Shown here one piece after another: positions 1 through 7,792 of a stretch of DNA of 25,895 nt. The notes beneath the pieces are model-generated. The model ran no database searches. It was not told the origin of the DNA and was given only the letters and a program-made list of their open reading frames with translations. A program made the position numbers and the translations under genes. Source of the DNA: Clostridiales bacterium (GTDB taxonomy: Bacteria > Bacillota > Clostridia > Oscillospirales > Oscillospiraceae); contig JAJPXR010000106.1 of the NCBI GenBank assembly GCA_021205375.1, positions 1-25,895 of the forward strand, written 5' to 3'. Each line of letters begins with the position of its first letter. The stretch's first letter is position 1.

Positions 1-11
1 TTTATGAATTT

Positions 12-36
12 GGGGCCAGGTGCTTTACCTGACCCC
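12..36. other. intergenic hairpin
   Basis: A GGGG-CC-AGGT arm pairs with ACCT-GA-CCCC around a five-base loop, with an unpaired dinucleotide in the stem. There is no T-run on either side, so this is only a structured spot beyond the end of the large adhesin gene. What lies to the left is outside the window. Confidence 0.45.
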
Positions 37-64
37 AACATTTATTATAGAACCAGACAAAAGC

Positions 65-97
65 AAGGTCAGGCTGCCTTTTCAGGCGCCTGACCTT
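65..97 (-). terminator. probable terminator of the pilus operon
   Basis: A 10-bp perfect stem (AAGGTCAGGC with GCCTGACCTT) is followed on the minus strand by GCTTTTG, a short T-tract. It lies about 60 bases downstream of the stop codon of the LPSTG protein, where the operon should end. The T-tract is weak, so termination may be shared with the hairpin at 109-133. Confidence 0.5.
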
Positions 98-108
98 GTT
101 CTTCGTGG

Positions 109-133
109 GGCCTGCCGAAGCAGGCCTCTTTTT
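109..133 (+). terminator. hairpin with T-run, plus-strand terminator
   Basis: GGCCTGC-CGAA-GCAGGCC is followed by TCTTTTT on the plus strand, a classical intrinsic terminator shape. It would stop plus-strand transcripts entering the tail of the adhesin gene. The tetraloop hairpin could also act as a minus-strand stop for that gene, but there it lacks a T-run. Confidence 0.55.
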
Positions 134-154
134 CAGTTGTTTGTTACCGGTGGT

Positions 155-3100
155 TTACGCCAGCCAGCGCTTTCTGAGCAACAGCAGCGCTGCGCCGCCG
201 CAGAGGGTCAGACCTGCCAGGGTGTACATCCAGGTGCCGGAGCCGCCGGTGGAGGGCAGCTCGTAGCCCTTGCTGTTGTAGACGTACAGGACTGGATTGC
301 CATCTTCGTCCTCATCGTCCTCATCTGCCGAATAATCTACATTTTCCAGAATAATGGTCAGCCCGTATTCGTCCAGTTCAAACTGAATCGGTTCACTCAA
401 CAGGTTATAACCATCCGGGGCGGTAACTTCCTCCAGGTAGTAGGTTCCCAGAGAGAGGTTGGACACGGTAACGCCGCTTGCGTTGGCCACCGAGGTGATT
501 TTCGTGGCACTACTGACATTTGCCACCCATTCCACCGTCCCAGTGTTTTCATCATAGGAGTAGTAATAGATTGTCTCAACGTCAATGTAATACAGATAGA
601 ACTCCGCACCAGCAAGATAGTGGGTGTCAGTGCCTTCTTCCAGCTTGACGATGGTCAGGTCGGTGGTGGTTTCCTCGGCGGTATAGGTGTTGGTGAAGGG
701 GAAGATTGCCTCGCCGTCGGAACTCTCGGTAACGGTGTAAATCTGCTTCGCCGTATACAATGTGTTGCCGTCGTCTGTCCCATCTGCGGTCAACGTATAG
801 TACGTCGCAGACACAACGGTGTTTGTGGTCGTCACGGTCCCAGTCGTACTCGTAGTGGTCGTTATCGTAACCGCCACACCGTATATCGTTCCATCGTACT
901 CGATGCCATTGACTGTTGTTCCACCGTTTTCCTCATAAATCACATAGTAATAGGTCTGCCCGGCGTCACTGGTCGAATAGGCGATTCTTGAAAAGTCGAT
1001 GGAATCTGTCGTTGTGCCGTCCGCATCTTCATCTGTGGTCGCGCTGTTTGTCTCTGTCTCGATCCAATCACCCAACACCCAGTAACTGGTGTCGTCTACC
1101 GTTGTCTGCGTTGCGCTGTACAAGTAGAACGTGAACATACCAGCGTCCATGGCTCCGCCTGTGTAGGTCTTTAGCACCTTCAGATTGAAGTTTGCGCCGT
1201 TGGCGATCAGGGTCTCCACGCTCAGAGCGAAGTCCATGCCCCATTGGGTGCTGCCCGTCACGGTTCCTTGTCCTGTTACACTGGAACTGTCGCACAGGAT
1301 GGAGGCCACCAGATAAATGCTCATTCCGCTGATGTCTATAGGGTCGGTAATACTGTTATTGCTGGTATAGGACGTTCCATATAGATAGTTATATAGTTTG
1401 TACGCATTGCTTCCGTCAGCCGGATAATAGGAGCCTTCCGGATAAACGGAGCTGGAGTCAAAGGTCGCCGTATATACCGTACTGTCGCCCTCTATGGTAT
1501 AGGAGATCACCACGGTATAGGACGTCAGGAACGCGATAGAATGGTCGCCTTCATATATCGATTGCCAGTTGTTACCGTCATCATTCCACTTCACGCCGGA
1601 GCTGGTATACTCCACATTTCCGGCCCCATCGTAGATGACCACACTTATTATTGTGCCAATTTCCGTTTCGCTCTCGCCATCGCTGGAAACGACCGAATTC
1701 TTGATGTCAATGTGTTCATAAGATGTTGTACTCGCCAGGTTGATCGTACCTGTTTCAGTATTTGTGGGGGCTGTAAACGAGCCATTGTATTCGTAGGCAG
1801 TTGTGCTTGACTGCCCCGGCCCTTGACCGCTGCTCGACGAGGTCACTTTATATGCAGCTTTCACCGTATAGGTTTGCCCGGCCACCAGATTTACGGTTAC
1901 TTGTCCATTGTAGTTAGTCGTTCCGGTGGCGACCAGGTTTCCGTCCGAATCATAGAAGCCAACCTTCACACCCGCTCCAACGCTCGTGTTACTGGTGCCA
2001 TATGTGACAGAGATGGTATATGAGGCCAAATTGTAGGTCAGCGTGTAGGTGGAAGTCACCGTCTGTGTGTTGCCGTAGACGTCCGTATAGGTGCCGGTCA
2101 CCGTTACCGTAACAGTGTCGCCCGTCTCTGCGGTATCGCTCCAGGTCACCGTTGCCGTGCCGTCACCGTTTGTTGTGATAGTGGCAAGAGACTCATCGCT
2201 CACACTCCACTTCAGGCTTGAATAACTGTACGTACCCTCTGTCGTTGCGGTCAAAGTATAGCCGCCTGTAGCCTCCGTCGCGGTTATTGTAATGGTGGGC
2301 GTCACTACATAGTACAGGCTGACTGACACGCTCGGCGAACTGGTCGCATCTAACACCAGGGTCTGTTCCTTCCCATCTGCATCAATGTAGGTTACGGTGT
2401 AAGTGGTATTACTTCCTGACGTGCCAGTGGTAAGCGTGATCGCCGTTGCCGTGTGTGTATTTCCGCTGTAAGTGATCGTAGCATATTCCAGCGTGTACCC
2501 GGAGATCGACAGGGAAGCATTGCTGTCTGTCAGATAAATGGTGTCACCGGTCGACCCGCTCACTGTTGTATAACTTACATTTACATTGCTGCTCAAGGTG
2601 CTGTACGTTGTGGTTCCGGTCGTGGTGCCTGCCGACAGCAGATAATTTGTCGCCGTCACGGACCACACATTAGTCTCAGTTATCCCTGATGTTGTAACCC
2701 ATTTAATCGTAAACGTCGAGAAACTCTCCACCTCGAACTCCACTGTCGCGGTCTCCGCGTCCACGGTGCCTGCGGTGTCCGCGCTGGCGTCCGCCACCAG
2801 CGTGGCCTCCACGCCGTCGTCCGTCTCGGTCAGGTGCTGGACCTCGATGCTCTCGGCGTTCGCGTCCTCCGGCAGGAGGGCGGAGGCGTCAATACTGACG
2901 GTGACGGCTTCGGTGGGCTCCACCTCCACACCGTTCACGGTGAAAGAGATATCCATGGCGGCCATGCCGGTGTCCTCGTCCGCCGCGTCATAGGCCACGG
3001 TCTCCCCGGCGGCGGCATACTCCTCGCTGCTCTCGTCGAAGAGCGTCACAGAAAGCTCCGCGCCCTCCGGCAGCGCGCCCTCCGGGGCGGTCACGGTGAC

Positions 3101-3487
3101 GGTCACGTCGCCGTCGGCGGCGGTGTAGGTCTCCGTCTCATCCTTGGCCGCGCTCTCCGTCTGCTCCGGCAGCGCGCCGTAGCCGAGGATGGTGCTGTCA
3201 GTGAGCTTATAGTCGTTTTTCTCCACCTTGTCGTTGCTGTCGCCCTCGACAGCGGTGAGGTTCGTTTCGGTCACAGCCGTCACAACGCCCACATGGTCGG
3301 CTTTGCCGTCCTTGTTGGTGTCGAAGAACACCAGGTCGCCAGCGGCGGGGGTGTAGTCGCTGCCCTCATAGAGGTCCAGCTTGTTCAGCGCCGCGGTCCA
3401 GGCATACGCGCCGGAGGCTTCGGGGAAAACGTCCTCGTCCACGCCCGCGTAATACAGGCAGAAGGAGGCAAGCCTTGTTGCTCTCAA
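155..3487 (-). CDS. LPSTG-anchored pilus/adhesin protein with CHAP-like front end, 5'-truncated
   Basis: Large Ser/Thr-rich surface protein. Residues about 7-100 are the back half of a CHAP/NlpC-type cysteine peptidase domain: the His of ADHVGVV is present but the segment that should carry the catalytic Cys and the signal peptide is gone. Beta-rich Ig-like repeats follow, then a streptococcal-type pilin domain, then a SpaA/Cna-B domain with a pilin E-box (YYLEEVTAPDGYNLL). The C-terminus is ELPSTGG, a hydrophobic helix and RKRWLA, a complete sortase signal. The first ATG (3487) lies in sequence belonging to the upstream pilin gene, so real homology starts near 3472. Without a signal peptide the product cannot be exported, so it is probably non-functional as written. 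No sortase gene is in the window. Either a deletion fused two pilus genes or the assembly is chimeric here. Confidence 0.8.
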   Translation of the reverse strand: MRATRLASFCLYYAGVDEDVFPEASGAYAWTAALNKLDLYEGSDYTPAAGDLVFFDTNKDGKADHVGVVTAVTETNLTAVEGDSNDKVEKNDYKLTDSTILGYGALPEQTESAAKDETETYTAADGDVTVTVTAPEGALPEGAELSVTLFDESSEEYAAAGETVAYDAADEDTGMAAMDISFTVNGVEVEPTEAVTVSIDASALLPEDANAESIEVQHLTETDDGVEATLVADASADTAGTVDAETATVEFEVESFSTFTIKWVTTSGITETNVWSVTATNYLLSAGTTTGTTTYSTLSSNVNVSYTTVSGSTGDTIYLTDSNASLSISGYTLEYATITYSGNTHTATAITLTTGTSGSNTTYTVTYIDADGKEQTLVLDATSSPSVSVSLYYVVTPTITITATEATGGYTLTATTEGTYSYSSLKWSVSDESLATITTNGDGTATVTWSDTAETGDTVTVTVTGTYTDVYGNTQTVTSTYTLTYNLASYTISVTYGTSNTSVGAGVKVGFYDSDGNLVATGTTNYNGQVTVNLVAGQTYTVKAAYKVTSSSSGQGPGQSSTTAYEYNGSFTAPTNTETGTINLASTTSYEHIDIKNSVVSSDGESETEIGTIISVVIYDGAGNVEYTSSGVKWNDDGNNWQSIYEGDHSIAFLTSYTVVISYTIEGDSTVYTATFDSSSVYPEGSYYPADGSNAYKLYNYLYGTSYTSNNSITDPIDISGMSIYLVASILCDSSSVTGQGTVTGSTQWGMDFALSVETLIANGANFNLKVLKTYTGGAMDAGMFTFYLYSATQTTVDDTSYWVLGDWIETETNSATTDEDADGTTTDSIDFSRIAYSTSDAGQTYYYVIYEENGGTTVNGIEYDGTIYGVAVTITTTTSTTGTVTTTNTVVSATYYTLTADGTDDGNTLYTAKQIYTVTESSDGEAIFPFTNTYTAEETTTDLTIVKLEEGTDTHYLAGAEFYLYYIDVETIYYYSYDENTGTVEWVANVSSATKITSVANASGVTVSNLSLGTYYLEEVTAPDGYNLLSEPIQFELDEYGLTIILENVDYSADEDDEDEDGNPVLYVYNSKGYELPSTGGSGTWMYTLAGLTLCGGAALLLLRKRWLA

Positions 3488-4382
3488 TGGAGCCAGCTTC
3501 CTCGTTCAGGGTAGCAGTGTAGGACACAACAACTTCGGTGCCGGAGCCGACGGTCACGCCATTAAGCTCCAAGCTCAGCACGTCGGTGATAGTGACGGTG
3601 ATGGTCTGGCCATTCACCACGAGCGTGTACTGGTCAGAAGTCAACGTAACGCCACCAACGGTCACGGTCAGAGAATCCACGTCATAAGTCAGGCCAGTGG
3701 ACAGAGTATCGGTGAAGACCAGCTTGTAAGTATCATAAGCGCTGATGCTGTCGGGCAGGGTGGCGGTCAGAGTGAAGGGAACAGCGTCGCCGATGGCGTA
3801 ATCCTCGGTAGCATCGTTGGTGTCGGCCAAGTCGCCGTCATTAGAAGTGCCAACAGTCTTGTCGAAGTCGGGGGTAGAAGTGGCCTTGGGGTTGACGGTT
3901 ACGTCATCCACGACCTCCAGGATGTAATCACTGTAAGCGTAGTCGCCATTGGGAACCACGGTGTTCACGACCAGATAGTAGCCAGCCTCGCTGACGGTGA
4001 TGGTGTAGGGGCTGGCCGTTCCGGATGAAGTGCCGCCGGTCACATAAGGAGCGATGACCTCAGCAAACGCCGCAGCCGCTTCAGTGGTGGTGATTGCCGC
4101 AGCGATAGTAGCGGCATCGGTGGTGCCATATTGGGCGGTCAGAGTCGTCTCGAATCTCTCAGCATCGGTGTTCACATCGCTGCCCCAGGTGACGTCGGAC
4201 AGAGTGGTCTCGTCCTCAGACAGAGTGCCGGCGAAAATCTGATAGGCAACGTAGGTGTAGCCATCGGTGGAGTTGTTGATGGTGATGGTGTAATCTCCAT
4301 CAGCGGCGAACGCGGTGCAGGTCATGCCAATGGCAAAGACCAGGGCGAGCAGCATACTGCCCAGTTTTTTCAACTTACTCAT
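3366..4382 (-). CDS. backbone pilin with isopeptide D2 domain, 3'-truncated
   Basis: Starts with a good signal peptide (MSKLKKLGSMLLALVFAIG... cleaved after TAFA) behind an AAAGGAG ribosome site. A pilin N-terminal domain covers about residues 30-160 and ends in the Lys-containing segment PDFDKTV. A fimbrial isopeptide-forming D2 domain follows (about 175-304, with YAIGDAVPFTLTA). The genuine protein stops at SIESNKA (residue 304, about position 3471). The last 34 residues, to the stop at 3366, are arginine-rich out-of-frame translation of the CHAP gene. Missing are the D2 Asn that would close the isopeptide bond, the E-box domain and the LPXTG signal, so it cannot be polymerised by a sortase. 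It should be the major shaft subunit of a pilus. It sits between signal peptidase and the adhesin, the usual pilus-island setting. Confidence 0.8.
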   Translation of the reverse strand: MSKLKKLGSMLLALVFAIGMTCTAFAADGDYTITINNSTDGYTYVAYQIFAGTLSEDETTLSDVTWGSDVNTDAERFETTLTAQYGTTDAATIAAAITTTEAAAAFAEVIAPYVTGGTSSGTASPYTITVSEAGYYLVVNTVVPNGDYAYSDYILEVVDDVTVNPKATSTPDFDKTVGTSNDGDLADTNDATEDYAIGDAVPFTLTATLPDSISAYDTYKLVFTDTLSTGLTYDVDSLTVTVGGVTLTSDQYTLVVNGQTITVTITDVLSLELNGVTVGSGTEVVVSYTATLNEEAGSIESNKACLLLPVLRGRGRGRFPRSLRRVCLDRGAEQAGPL

Positions 4383-4533
4383 GTTTTGTTCTCCTTTACA
4401 TAGTAGTTTTGAAGAGATGGGTGGATAGGAACAGGTTGGGTTGCGTCAAAAAGGGGTTGGCCCTTTTGGACTGTGAACTATATGCAAAGCGCATAGGCAG
4501 CAGTGATGCGCCGCCAGAACGCGCATTGTCTTT

Positions 4534-4602
4534 GAGGGGTGAAACCCCTCCACCATGCTTCGCATGGTCCCCCTCCCCTTTCAGGGGAGGCGAGGGGGGT
4601 CG
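4534..4602 (+). repeat. palindromic intergenic repeat, copy 1
   Basis: Built of nested palindromes: GAGGGGTGAAACCCCTC, CCATGCTTCGCATGG and the core CTCCCCTTTCAGGGGAGGC (4573-4591). The same core and layout recur in opposite orientation at 4681-4740. Short GC-rich palindromic repeats of this style are widespread between genes in Oscillospirales genomes (general knowledge). No ORF is supported. The rest of the 352-base gap before the pilin gene holds at most a weak minus-strand promoter (TTGACG, then TATCCA 16 bases on). Confidence 0.7.
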
Positions 4603-4680
4603 TGATTAACGAACCGTTTCCGTGTCTGCTCAACAAAGAGGATGTTTCCCACAGAGGACACCGCCGCGCAACTGACCGCA

Positions 4681-4740
4681 CCTCTTGCCTCCCCTGAAAG
4701 GGGAGGTGGCACGGCGTTAGCCGTGACGGAGGGGTTAATT
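4681..4740 (-). repeat. palindromic intergenic repeat, copy 2 (inverted)
   Basis: Carries the same 19-base core as copy 1 (here 4687-4705), read on the other strand, with a CACGGC/GCCGTG inner palindrome. Its end overlaps the stop codon of the signal peptidase gene. The pair of copies brackets about 90 bases and could form a long hairpin in the lepB-pilin transcript. Confidence 0.7.
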
Positions 4741-5325
4741 AATCAGCGACAAATGGTTCAGCGGCCAGATGCGCAGCACTACTTTGCCCACGATCTGGTC
4801 CACCTCGATATAACCGATGGCGGTGCTTCGGGAGTCGATGGAGGTGGCCCGGTTGTCTCCCATAACGAAGTAACGGTTTTCGGGGACCTGGACCGGGTAC
4901 TCGCGGTCTGTTTCACCGAGAGATTTCTCGGTCACATAAGGTTCGTCCAACAGCTCGCCGTTGACGGAGACGTTGCCCTCCTCGTCGATGTCCACCACGT
5001 CGCCCGGCCCGGCGATGACCCGCTTGAGCAGCAGCTTGTTCTGGTAGTAGAAGCCCACCAGGTCGCCGGTCTCGAAGTCGTCGGTTTTCACCAGGGCAAT
5101 GATGTCGCCGTCCTCCAAAGTGGGTTCCATGCTGCTGCCGGAAACTTGCAGCACCGGCAGGAACATGGTGGCGATGAGCACAGCCACCGCCGCCACCACC
5201 ACCAGGGCGTAAATGGTGGTCCGCAATGTCTGGCGATACCGCTTTTGATGCTGTAACCGTTCCCGCTCGGCAGCCACCGCTTCCTCGGTGGGAATGTTGG
5301 CCATCCTGGGAATTTCTTGCTTCAT
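4735..5325 (-). CDS. signal peptidase I
   Basis: 196-residue type I signal peptidase. A cytoplasmic N-terminus of about 35 residues leads into one membrane helix (about 36-58), then the extracytoplasmic serine protease domain. The catalytic Ser is S65 in VSGSSMEPTL and the general-base Lys is K101 in KRVIAGPGD; the box E motif MGDNR is at 155-159. All catalytic residues are present, unlike the inactive SipA-type chaperones of some streptococcal pilus islands. The start at 5325 has AAAGGAA six bases upstream. The gene follows the AP2 protein by 24 bases and precedes the pilin, which fits a peptidase dedicated to pilus subunits, though a housekeeping role cannot be excluded. Confidence 0.92.
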   Translation of the reverse strand: MKQEIPRMANIPTEEAVAAERERLQHQKRYRQTLRTTIYALVVVAAVAVLIATMFLPVLQVSGSSMEPTLEDGDIIALVKTDDFETGDLVGFYYQNKLLLKRVIAGPGDVVDIDEEGNVSVNGELLDEPYVTEKSLGETDREYPVQVPENRYFVMGDNRATSIDSRSTAIGYIEVDQIVGKVVLRIWPLNHLSLIN

Positions 5326-5349
5326 ACGCGGTTCCTTTCCTTCTGCTGC

Positions 5350-6225
5350 TTACTTGGTCGGCTGCTCCTGCGCCGGTAAGTATTCCTGATAATACCAGTC
5401 GATGAAGTCCTCGTGCATTTCCTCTGCAATGGTGCGCGCCCGAATGGCCTCGTCTTTGTCTTTATACAGACCCAGACGGTAACGTCTCTTTTGGAAGGTG
5501 ATGTAAGCGGCCCATTTTTGCTCTCTGGTAAAGAAGCACACGCCGGTTTTCCCGCTGGTGTTGCTGGCCAGGAGCTTGTCCCGGCCTGCCTCCAACCGAA
5601 CGATGGAGGTCCCCTCCACCAGCTTGAGGCTGTCCAGCCGCCGCTCCTTTTGCAGACAGCCACAGCTCTGGGAGTTGCCATTTTTCAGCTCGCTCTGGCC
5701 CACAATACCGGTGTTTCCGCAGGAGCAGCGGCATTTCCAATAGTTCATGGTGCCGGGACGCCCCAGGTCTTTGGCGGTTCCGGCGTACCCCACCACCGTC
5801 CAGCGGCCAAAGGTCTTGCCGATGTAATCTTTTGGCTTTGCGCTGGAAAGGCACCCGCAGGAGCGGACCTTGCCTGCCGTCAGCCGCCGGGCGGACACGT
5901 CGCACTCTTTGCCGCAGTCACAGACCGCGTGCCAGACCACGCTGCCCTTGTCCATCCGCTTGTCAGTGGGGTAGAGAATTTTCAGCTTGCCGAACCGTCG
6001 GCCGGTCAGGTCGTTGGCACCACATCTAATATGGGTGGTGCAGCCGCAGTCGCGGTACCTGCCGTCTTTCAGCTCCTTGGTGCTGACGTCGATCTCTCCG
6101 CCGCAGTCGCAGCGGCAGCGCCAGACGGTGTAGCGGGCCTTCCGCAGGCCGGTGTCCGCCTCTACCGTCAGCATACCGAAACGCCTGCCAGGGGTTATCT
6201 TGTCAATCTTGCCAGTTCCTGCCAT
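5350..6225 (-). CDS. triple zinc-ribbon-like protein with AP2 DNA-binding domain
   Basis: 291 residues from the ATG at 6225, which has GAGGTGA seven bases upstream; a GTG two codons earlier is less well placed. Three repeats with a period of about 62 residues each open with a GRRFGxL-type strand and contain paired cysteines (C37/C39/C41 with C60/C62; C102/C104 with C123/C125; C165/C167/C169 with C188/C190), a likely zinc-binding fold. An AP2-like domain follows at about 221-278 (SGKTGV, WAAYI, YRLGLY, KDEAIRAR). Proteins of this make-up are common in Firmicutes phages and mobile elements, where AP2 domains bind DNA. Here it is the first gene past the left inverted repeat and leads the signal peptidase and pilin. 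A role in regulation or in recombination at the switch is inference. Confidence 0.75.
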   Translation of the reverse strand: MAGTGKIDKITPGRRFGMLTVEADTGLRKARYTVWRCRCDCGGEIDVSTKELKDGRYRDCGCTTHIRCGANDLTGRRFGKLKILYPTDKRMDKGSVVWHAVCDCGKECDVSARRLTAGKVRSCGCLSSAKPKDYIGKTFGRWTVVGYAGTAKDLGRPGTMNYWKCRCSCGNTGIVGQSELKNGNSQSCGCLQKERRLDSLKLVEGTSIVRLEAGRDKLLASNTSGKTGVCFFTREQKWAAYITFQKRRYRLGLYKDKDEAIRARTIAEEMHEDFIDWYYQEYLPAQEQPTK

Positions 6226-6277
6226 CTTCACTCACCTCGCCTGGCCCTGCGGCCAGAGAAGAAAAGATTAAAAAAAT

Positions 6278-6294
6278 CTTTAAGTCTTTTCCTA
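6278..6294 (+). repeat. left 17-bp inverted repeat (IRL) flanking the recombinase gene
   Basis: CTTTAAGTCTTTTCCTA, perfectly matched in reverse complement at 7752-7768. It lies 31 bases beyond the recombinase stop codon and about 50 bases ahead of the AP2 gene start. An AT-rich hairpin (AAAGATT/AATCTTT) overlaps its left side and, read on the minus strand, could terminate recombinase transcripts. A short hairpin CTGGCC-CTGC-GGCCAG (6241-6256) follows in the AP2 gene leader. Confidence 0.75.
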
Positions 6295-6325
6295 AGCGAG
6301 CAAAAGATGAAAAAGCGCTGAAATA

Positions 6326-7513
6326 TCAGTCAAATTTCTTCTGTGGATGACCACTGATCTGACCACTGGCGTGGAAACATGGCAGTTTATTGATCTGCGC
6401 GATTTTGGAATCCATCGAGGGGTGGACATAGCGCTGCATAGTGATTTTCACATTTGAGTGGCCCATGATCTCGCTGAGCGATTTGATATCTACGCCGTTT
6501 TCCACGCACCGTGTCGCAAAGGTGTGTCGAATCGCGTGGAAGGTGTGGTCAGCAATCCCTGCCCGGCGCAGCAGCCGCTTGTAGTGGCACAGGCAGACCC
6601 GCGGCTCCATACATTTCCTGGTCCCAGACACAACATAGCAATCCCCGTCCCGGCGTCGCTGCATAAAATATTGGAAAACCGGTGTGGGCAGCGGGATCGT
6701 GCGATGAGAGCAATCTGTTTTGGGCGAACCGATGACCACCCTCGTCTTAGCGCCGGTTTGTTCATCCACATTGGTGAGGCGGTAGACAGTCCTGCTGATG
6801 GTGACGGTCCCGTTTTCACAGTTGAAGTCCCGCCATTGCAGGCCGCACACCTCGCCAATGCGGAGGCCGCCATAGAGGGAGAGCAGCACGCCGAGGCTGA
6901 ATGGTGTGTCCTCCTTCAAAGCTGCCTGTTCCAACCGCTTCTGCTCTTGCAGCGTGAAAACGCTGATATCGCGTTGGCGGCTGGTCACAGTCGGGCACTC
7001 CGGCACAGAACTGATCGCGCTCTGTCCTTTTGCGAAGCGTAAAACCTGCATCAAAATCGCCTTCATATCAGAGAGCGTTTTGTTTGAGAGCGGTCCGCCT
7101 CTCAGCCGACCGCTGGATTTCTGCTTCTTCAAAAAAGCTGACAACAGGCCGGACGTGATCTCGCTTGCAGGCCGTTCCCCCAGAGCGGGAAGAATGTGCT
7201 TTTCGAGCATAATGGTGTAGCAAACAAAGGTGGATTCTTTGACCACTGTTTTTTTAGTGGCCAGCCATCTGACTGCAAGCTCCCGAAACAGCAGTTTTCT
7301 TGCGGCGTTATCAGGGCTTAGCGGAAGCGCTTCGTTTGGCGATAAAGTCGAACGTTCCTCCAGAAAAGCCTTCTTTTTTCGCTTTACCTCCTGGTAAGAT
7401 CTCCCGTAGAAATATTTATAGTTGGTCCTTCCGCGGAGGGGTCTGCCTTGAACCACCCGCGCCTCCCAGCGCCCATCTTTTCTCTTGCGGATGTTTTCTC
7501 CTCGCCTGCCCAT
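6326..7513 (-). CDS. tyrosine recombinase (site-specific integrase)
   Basis: 395 residues from the ATG at 7513, preceded by AGTGAGG at eight or nine bases; the open frame runs further up but without a ribosome site. The start MGRRGENIRKRKDGRWEARV is the N-terminal arm-binding region of phage-type integrases. A SAM-like core-binding domain covers about 75-165 and the catalytic domain about 185-370. The full catalytic set is visible: R218 (GLRIGE), K265 (SPKT), H326 and R329 (HAIRH), H352 (MGHSN) and nucleophile Y362 (MQRYVH). No excisionase, phage or conjugation genes accompany it. Because the gene sits inside a perfect 17-bp inverted repeat, an invertase role is proposed. A conventional integrase left behind by a lost element is the alternative. 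Confidence 0.92.
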   Translation of the reverse strand: MGRRGENIRKRKDGRWEARVVQGRPLRGRTNYKYFYGRSYQEVKRKKKAFLEERSTLSPNEALPLSPDNAARKLLFRELAVRWLATKKTVVKESTFVCYTIMLEKHILPALGERPASEITSGLLSAFLKKQKSSGRLRGGPLSNKTLSDMKAILMQVLRFAKGQSAISSVPECPTVTSRQRDISVFTLQEQKRLEQAALKEDTPFSLGVLLSLYGGLRIGEVCGLQWRDFNCENGTVTISRTVYRLTNVDEQTGAKTRVVIGSPKTDCSHRTIPLPTPVFQYFMQRRRDGDCYVVSGTRKCMEPRVCLCHYKRLLRRAGIADHTFHAIRHTFATRCVENGVDIKSLSEIMGHSNVKITMQRYVHPSMDSKIAQINKLPCFHASGQISGHPQKKFD

Positions 7514-7657
7514 TGTTTTGGCCTCACTTTCTAAAATTAGATGGATAATAGAACCACTGACCACGATTTTGACCATTTCTCTTTTGGCGTCTGCCTTTCT
7601 ATGCCAGATTCTTCCTGATATCGACATTGATTTCTGTAAAAATTACCTAAATGACGG

Positions 7658-7686
7658 TTGACTTACCAGGAAAATAGGGGTACAAT
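7658..7686 (+). promoter_or_regulatory. strong sigma-A promoter inside the putative invertible segment
   Basis: TTGACT (7658-7663), a 17-base spacer and TACAAT (7681-7686). A second -10-like TATAAT is at 7734-7739 with a poor -35. Both face right, across the right inverted repeat, away from the pilus operon and into the terminator at 7793. Inversion between the repeats would put this promoter about 65 bases from the left repeat, facing the AP2, lepB and pilin genes. Confidence 0.65.
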
Positions 7687-7751
7687 ATCGGTAGTGTGAA
7701 ACTGTGGTACGTGTACCCACTGGTGGAACTGCGTATAATTTAACATTCTTA

Positions 7752-7768
7752 TAGGAAAAGACTTAAAG
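7752..7768 (-). repeat. right 17-bp inverted repeat (IRR)
   Basis: TAGGAAAAGACTTAAAG on the plus strand, the exact reverse complement of 6278-6294. It lies about 240 bases upstream of the recombinase start and 65 bases downstream of the outward-facing promoter. The match does not extend beyond 17 bases on either side. Confidence 0.75.
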
Positions 7769-7792
7769 TGCAAACGAGCATAAAGCAAAGCT

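Noticed and set aside
20..991. Plus-strand open frame of 323 codons over the adhesin C-terminus
   Set aside because: It covers the terminator hairpins and the LPSTG coding region on the other strand. The opposite-strand protein is clear, so this is a shadow.
3366..3487. Programmed +1 frameshift joining pilin and CHAP adhesin
   Set aside because: The frames differ by one base, but no slippery site or stimulator is evident, and the joined domains do not form a known protein. Both sides are truncated in mid-domain.
6346..7575. Recurring TGACCACTG-like words as integrase arm-binding sites
   Set aside because: The left copies encode a conserved-looking SGQISGH stretch of the recombinase, and the right ones match poorly and in no consistent spacing. 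Probably coincidence.
7513..7627. Upstream extension of the recombinase to 7627
   Set aside because: No ribosome site there. The start at 7513 has AGTGAGG, and the family's N-terminus begins at MGRRGENIRK.
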